Origin: Mesocentrotus franciscanus | Lineage: Eukaryota > Echinodermata > Echinoidea > Camarodonta > Strongylocentrotidae | DNA length: 64,000 nucleotides | NCBI GenBank assembly: GCA_037976565.1 | Contig: CP137668.1 | Coordinates: forward strand, 4,670,261-4,734,260 | Reading direction: 5' to 3' | Shown: positions 59,383-64,000 of the stretch, one piece after another | Layout of the letters: each line of letters begins with the position of its first letter | Position numbering within the stretch: the stretch's first letter is position 1 | Notes under the pieces: model-generated | The model's input: only the letters and a program-made list of their open reading frames with translations | Database searches by the model: none | Told to the model about the DNA's origin: nothing | Made by a program: the position numbers and the translations under genes

Positions 59383-62071
59383 CAGGGCTTAAATTAATCT
59401 AAGGCCACCAAGGCCATGGCGGCCTTGGATGCCCTTTTGATTGGCCTCAATGCCCCTCTCAGGCCTTAAATTTCGTCATTTTTAGGGCAAGGCCAGTTTG
59501 GCCTTAAAGTACCTCATATTTTGAAGGGCACCAAGGCCACTTCGAAGGGCACCAAGGCCAAAATATTTTTACAAAAAGGGCATCGAGGCCAAAAATTTTT
59601 TTTGCACATACTTAAAATTTTTTATATTTTTTAGATGTCATGTGTATTTTATATAATTATGACATAAATTGTGCAGGTTTAATGTCCCATGACTCAGACT
59701 TTTAGCACCAGCCTCTATCCAGGGCCGTATTTCACATAAAAACTGCCTTAAACGTAACTATTTGTGAAGAAAAGTAGTACTTACATTCATATTTCCGTCT
59801 TTAATCGTGTTTTATTTGCAGTTTTACAAAAATCATGTTTTCAATTTGAAAATAAATGATATTTTTTAAAGATTTGCCGAGACGGTTGTTGTCTATAAAT
59901 GTTACGATTCATGAAAGCTGCCATCTTGAATTTACCGATGTATACGTAATTACACAGAGATAGCAGCCCAGGCTCGTTCGATTGCTGTTATTATAAATGT
60001 TTATTTTTAATGGAGTAAATAGTAAAATTCCTAATTTTCCTTAATAAATAAATTAGAATACTATAATATGTATTTATTTCTTTATTTATATGGTAAAATT
60101 GATACTGCATTCGCCACTGAGAGTCCATTTCGACGCTTCTCATTGGCTACATTTTAAAACCATTTTAATAATAATAATGAGATATTTATATACCGCAAAT
60201 TATTATTAATTAAAAAAATATTTAATCAATACTGTACTGCTATGTGCAAGCGCCAGCGCCAACATGACACTGCTTGAACACTTTTCACTCCATTCGTAAA
60301 ACACAATCTCTGATTCAATGCCAATGACTTAAAAAGCAATGACTAATTAGACTAACCTCTTGTTCATGAAACATTCCAGAAACTTGCACTGCTTTGCAAT
60401 TTTTAACCAGCTCCTCATCTCTTTTTCTTTTCATACGATTTTTTCTTGGCATATTAAATAATCGTGAAGTTTATTTAGGCGTGATAAATTGAGAAAATAA
60501 AACAATCAACTATCATGTATGTTAAGAGCCATAATAAACGATACAATTAGAAATCGGCTAGATGGCTGAAGCAATAACGTAGTAGCTATGCAGAAATAAG
60601 AAAGAAGAAAAAAAATGTCGGGTTGGGTAGAGGGAATCATCAATCATGCCAGACCCAAGGCTTCTCCTGTCATGCAACTTAATTTACGACAGTTATGTAA
60701 CAGAGGCCCTATGTTGTTTTGCTTTTGTTTGGGTTTGGACATTACATGTACCTCACGAGTTCAGGAGTAGATCCAAATTTAATGTCCTTCATATCCCCCC
60801 TCAACAACAATGACAGTCGGACCCGGTTTCACAAGGGCTAAATTCAATTCCAAATGAGATAAAAATTAATATCAGCTTACTTTTAAAGAATAAGATTTGT
60901 GTACAGCTTTTCAGAATTGATTTAAATGTTAGTGAATACCCCCGATACTGCACCCAATTCTGGATCATTTGAAGCCTCCGCGCCTCCCCCCTCCCCCTGA
61001 CCCGTTTCCTCTTTTTGTTTTGTTTACCAACATGGCCATGGGACACTAAGTCCAATTCACTTATTTCCAGCACAAGCAATGCGGGTAAGGGTTATGCCCA
61101 TAATTGGGCGATGCGCATTTCCTGAGTAACCAATAGTTAGAGTGCAAATTAATTTATGCACAACACTTGAGCGCCACGTGCTGCTGGGGACGATTTCACA
61201 AGTCAAAACACATCGGCGCATATACGTAGCAAACTGGTGACGCACTAAGATTCGGCCTTTGCGAGTGCTACGATCAGGGTTGGGGATATGGATATGGATG
61301 CGTTTTGACTTTAATAGTGAAATCGACCCCGGGGAAGGGTGAATACGGTATATATATACATACGGTGCGCGCGGAGGATCGAGATGATAATTATATTACA
61401 TATGAGCGAACAGCGCAGCTCAGTCTCCGATCCCAACTATGACAGGGAAAATTTCAAACATTTTGGGGTCGATTTATGTTCAAACCTAAACTTCTGTGAT
61501 AGTTCTTGGATTTATATAGGAATAGTTTCTCAAACAAGGTACCAGTTTGCCGTAATATTTATCTTTACTGAGTGTTTTGTTTATTTCTAACTGTAACAGT
61601 TACGAATATTCATTTCGATTAGTTCACTACACAATCACGAATTTAGACCATGCACGCTATACACAGTACATACGACCACACGTGCCCTCAATCACATGAC
61701 ACATTTACGTACGATCATACCAGGCAGACGTACCGAGCAAAATACACAAACACAAACAACGAGCGATCGAGTTCTAGTTTATTGCTACTCGACAGCGAAT
61801 GTTTACGGTGACGCATTTTAGACTTAAAAATCGAAGATAGATGAAACAAATCAGACGTATTATAGTAGCCGGCCGAGATAAATTTCGAAAAAAGGGCACT
61901 GCCAGTTTGAAAAAAGGGCACGTCCAGTTTGAAAAAAAGGCACGTCGGCCAGTTTGAAAAAGGGCAAGGCCTTTTGGCCGTGAAGTTATCTTTTTTTTGG
62001 AGGGCATCGCGGCCAGTCATAGGGGCATCGACGGCCTGGCCGTCGATGGCCGTCGATTAATTTAAGGCCTG
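59383..62071. mobile_element. TIR-bounded element of about 2.7 kb with GGCC-rich subterminal repeats
   Basis: CAGGGCTTAAATTAATCTAA and right end (reverse complement) CAGGCCTTAAATTAATCGAC match with 3 differences over 25. Next to both ends are repeated AAGGCCACCAAGGCC/AAAGGGCAC...GGCCAGTTTG words. It contains dispersed repeat F (59723-60103), a coding-looking short exon (60452-60357, minus) and CpG-rich DNA near 61330-61400. No target duplication was found and no transposase recognised. Confidence 0.65.
59723..60103. repeat. Dispersed repeat F copy 2
   Basis: Near-identical to 29811-30185 in the same orientation; see that entry. Here it lies inside the 2.7 kb TIR-bounded element. Confidence 0.88.
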
Positions 62072-62749
62072 CCCTCTCATTGGCCTTGGAGATTTTTTGT
62101 GCCCTTTCCAATTCTACCTATTTGTGCTGTAATATAGGAATGTGCCCTACATCAACCTCTGAAGCCAGTGAAGGTACATGAAGTTGCAAGGTTTGTCGTG
62201 TGTGAGAATGGGTGATTACCTAGACCGAAAACTTCAGTTTATGATATCGGTGGTTCCACCGAGACTAAGTCTGGCTCCACTTACCGCCTCTATACAGAGA
62301 CTGACAACATCTGTACGGGTTAGTGAGGAATGAGGGGAGGTTAGTAGGTTACACAATGGCAATGCACTTTGTGTGTGATTGCCAATCCCATCGCGTGCAC
62401 CAGCTTCATAAAACCAGAAAGATTAGCTGAAAGTAAGTCCTTATAATATAGTTTTAATATATAGGCCAAGACTTATGTATATTAAAATTAGAATCTTTCC
62501 CATCACCATTTTTTCTAAATCAAACTGATCTAATGACAAATGTCTACATGTAGGTCTATGTTGTTAATTAAGACGAAGACAGTTGGACCAAGTCTATAGA
62601 CCTATAAATATAATTTTTGTATGAAGAAAATCTGAAAGCAAATTTTTTGCCTCAGACAAATGGATGCCAATAAAGGCTTGATGAAAAGTAATATCGGCGC
62701 TAGTTCAGAATCATATCTAGACCTCGACCCGTAACTCCGGCATGGAGAT

Positions 62750-63297
62750 ACCCTACTAAAACATACCTAAAAATCAAGTAAATATTCATGTTTTCTTCAA
62801 ATAATGGCCATGATTTACAAGTCCTTGTGTTTCTTACCTGTTTCGTGTCAATTTTCTTATCTTTTATGGAGTATTTTTCTGAAAAGCGAACACTTTAGTA
62901 TACACTTTCTCACAGGTGTCACGGCAAATCGCTGCACAATACAAGTGCATACCGATGTTGGGTTGCGTGCGGGCTAGCGCCTGCGTGAAGTTATCTACCG
63001 TTATGATGCTGACTCTGATCATCAATACGGTAGATAACTTCACGCGCCGCCCCACACAACCCAACATCGGTTTGCACTTGTAATTATTGTGCTGCGGTTT
63101 GCCGTGAAACCTGTGAGAAAGTGTATAATCTACTAATGTGTTCGTTTTCAGAAAAATACTCCACAAAAGATAAGGAAATTGACACGAAACAGGTAAGAAG
63201 CACAAGGACTTGTAAATCATGGCCATTATTTGGCCAAGAAAAGATGAATATTTAGTCTACTTGAATTTTAGGTAGACCCTATGTTTTTAGTACTATA
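62750..63297. repeat. Near-palindrome of about 545 bp
   Basis: Left arm about 62750-62998 and right arm about 63026-63297 are inverted copies at roughly 90%; central spacer about 28 bp. Both arms contain TGGCCATGATTTACAAGTCC, TCTTACCTGTTTCGTGTCAA and GAAGTTATCTACCGT. Each arm, read outward, has an acceptor-like TTTTCAG and donor CAG|GTAAGA around 43 bp. Confidence 0.93.
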
Positions 63298-63518
63298 GTT
63301 AGGGTGTCTGATCGCGCACCCGATGTTGTGTGCTAAAATCCTTCCCATAGAGATTGCACGCAGCCCTATGCAGTCTATGTGCATTACGCGATCATGCAAA
63401 ATTGGTCAAAGTTTTTTTTTTTTGTTGAAGTTCAAACCTTTATTCTTTGTGATCCTGAAGGTGATACTCAATAAATGAGGTGTCATATGAAAGAGCAGAT
63501 TAATTCCAATATTTCCAG

Positions 63519-63628
63519 AGGGGCGTCATCTCTAAATTGTAAAAATATCTCGGTCAAAGCAGCTATTTAAACATTGTTTCCTGGCTAACTCCGAAATTTG
63601 CCACTTATGAGATATGACGCCCCTGGCG
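63519..63628. repeat. Small inverted repeat
   Basis: GGGGCGTCATCTCT near 63521 pairs with GAGATATGACGCCCC near 63610, around a 75-bp AT-rich loop. Rest of 63300-64000 shows no gene. Confidence 0.6.
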
Positions 63629-64000
63629 ATAAGTAGTCCCAGTCGTAAGGAAAATATCCCTACGCTTATTTTTCGCTAGCCCCAGGGATCACAAACAATT
63701 ACAGTTTGAAAATACCCTCCCCACATTTTTCGGATCAGCTAAGTAGGGAGGCGTGAGCTCCGCGCCGGCCAACCCATGGTGATAGCGCGTAAAATCTGCA
63801 CATGAATATGCATCGGGCCGCGTGTCTACAAACCCGGAAGTGGGTGCCCATTGAAGACAATGGATTGCCGATCGCGCATCATTTAAGCAACACAGGTGCG
63901 CTTGCAGCGTATGTGTGCGCTTGCATATTGCGCAATTCAGCTGTTGTGCTAAATTTAGCAAAACAACATAACTCTGCGTGTACGTCTTTTCGTCGATTCT

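Noticed and set aside
62864..63226. 120-codon minus-strand open frame
   Set aside because: It spans the two arms and centre of the palindrome, so its apparent length comes from the inverted repeat.

Overview
Eukaryotic genomic DNA: AT-rich, intron-rich and packed with transposon-derived repeats. There is no operon structure, phage or CRISPR array. Both recognisable host genes are animal secretory-pathway genes. Frequent ACATGT/TACATGTA runs, TAGGCCTA and TACCGGTA words, and many short TTAA-flanked and hAT-like elements suggest a marine invertebrate deuterostome, most likely an echinoderm such as a sea urchin. That assignment is inference; the two gene identities are not.

Layout. (1) About 4.88-26.54 kb, minus strand: seven coding exons of the 5' part of MGAT5 (alpha-1,6-mannosylglycoprotein beta-1,6-N-acetylglucosaminyltransferase A). 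They cover the start codon, cytosolic tail, membrane anchor, stem and the beginning of the lumenal enzyme. Every exon junction agrees in phase. The rest of the gene lies beyond the left edge. (2) About 26.6-41.6 kb: intergenic, almost entirely repeats. These include TTAA-flanked elements, an inverted minisatellite block, GGGGGCTCTGCCCC arrays in opposite orientations, a 1.18 kb hAT-like element with a perfect 8-bp target duplication, and a dead Tx1/L1-like LINE carrying nested insertions. (3) About 41.67-59.02 kb, minus strand: nine coding exons of ERP44 (thioredoxin-like ER chaperone, CRFS active site, C-terminal RDEL), from inside the signal peptide to the stop codon, with a probable long 3' UTR. 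Only the short first exon was not found. (4) About 59.4-64 kb: a 2.7 kb TIR-bounded repeat, a 0.55 kb near-palindrome and unassigned sequence.

MGAT5 branches N-glycans in the Golgi. ERP44 cycles between ER and Golgi and retrieves client enzymes through thiol chemistry and RDEL. They share the secretory pathway, but nothing here shows co-regulation.

I found no clearly new biological system. The best leads are: several TTAA-flanked non-autonomous families, each with intact ends; a five-unit higher-order tandem repeat inside a short TIR element; a dispersed repeat carrying DR1-type nuclear-receptor half-site pairs; a hAT-like element carrying a coding-looking ORF; a palindrome carrying an exon-like segment; and paired loss of two ERp44 cysteines.
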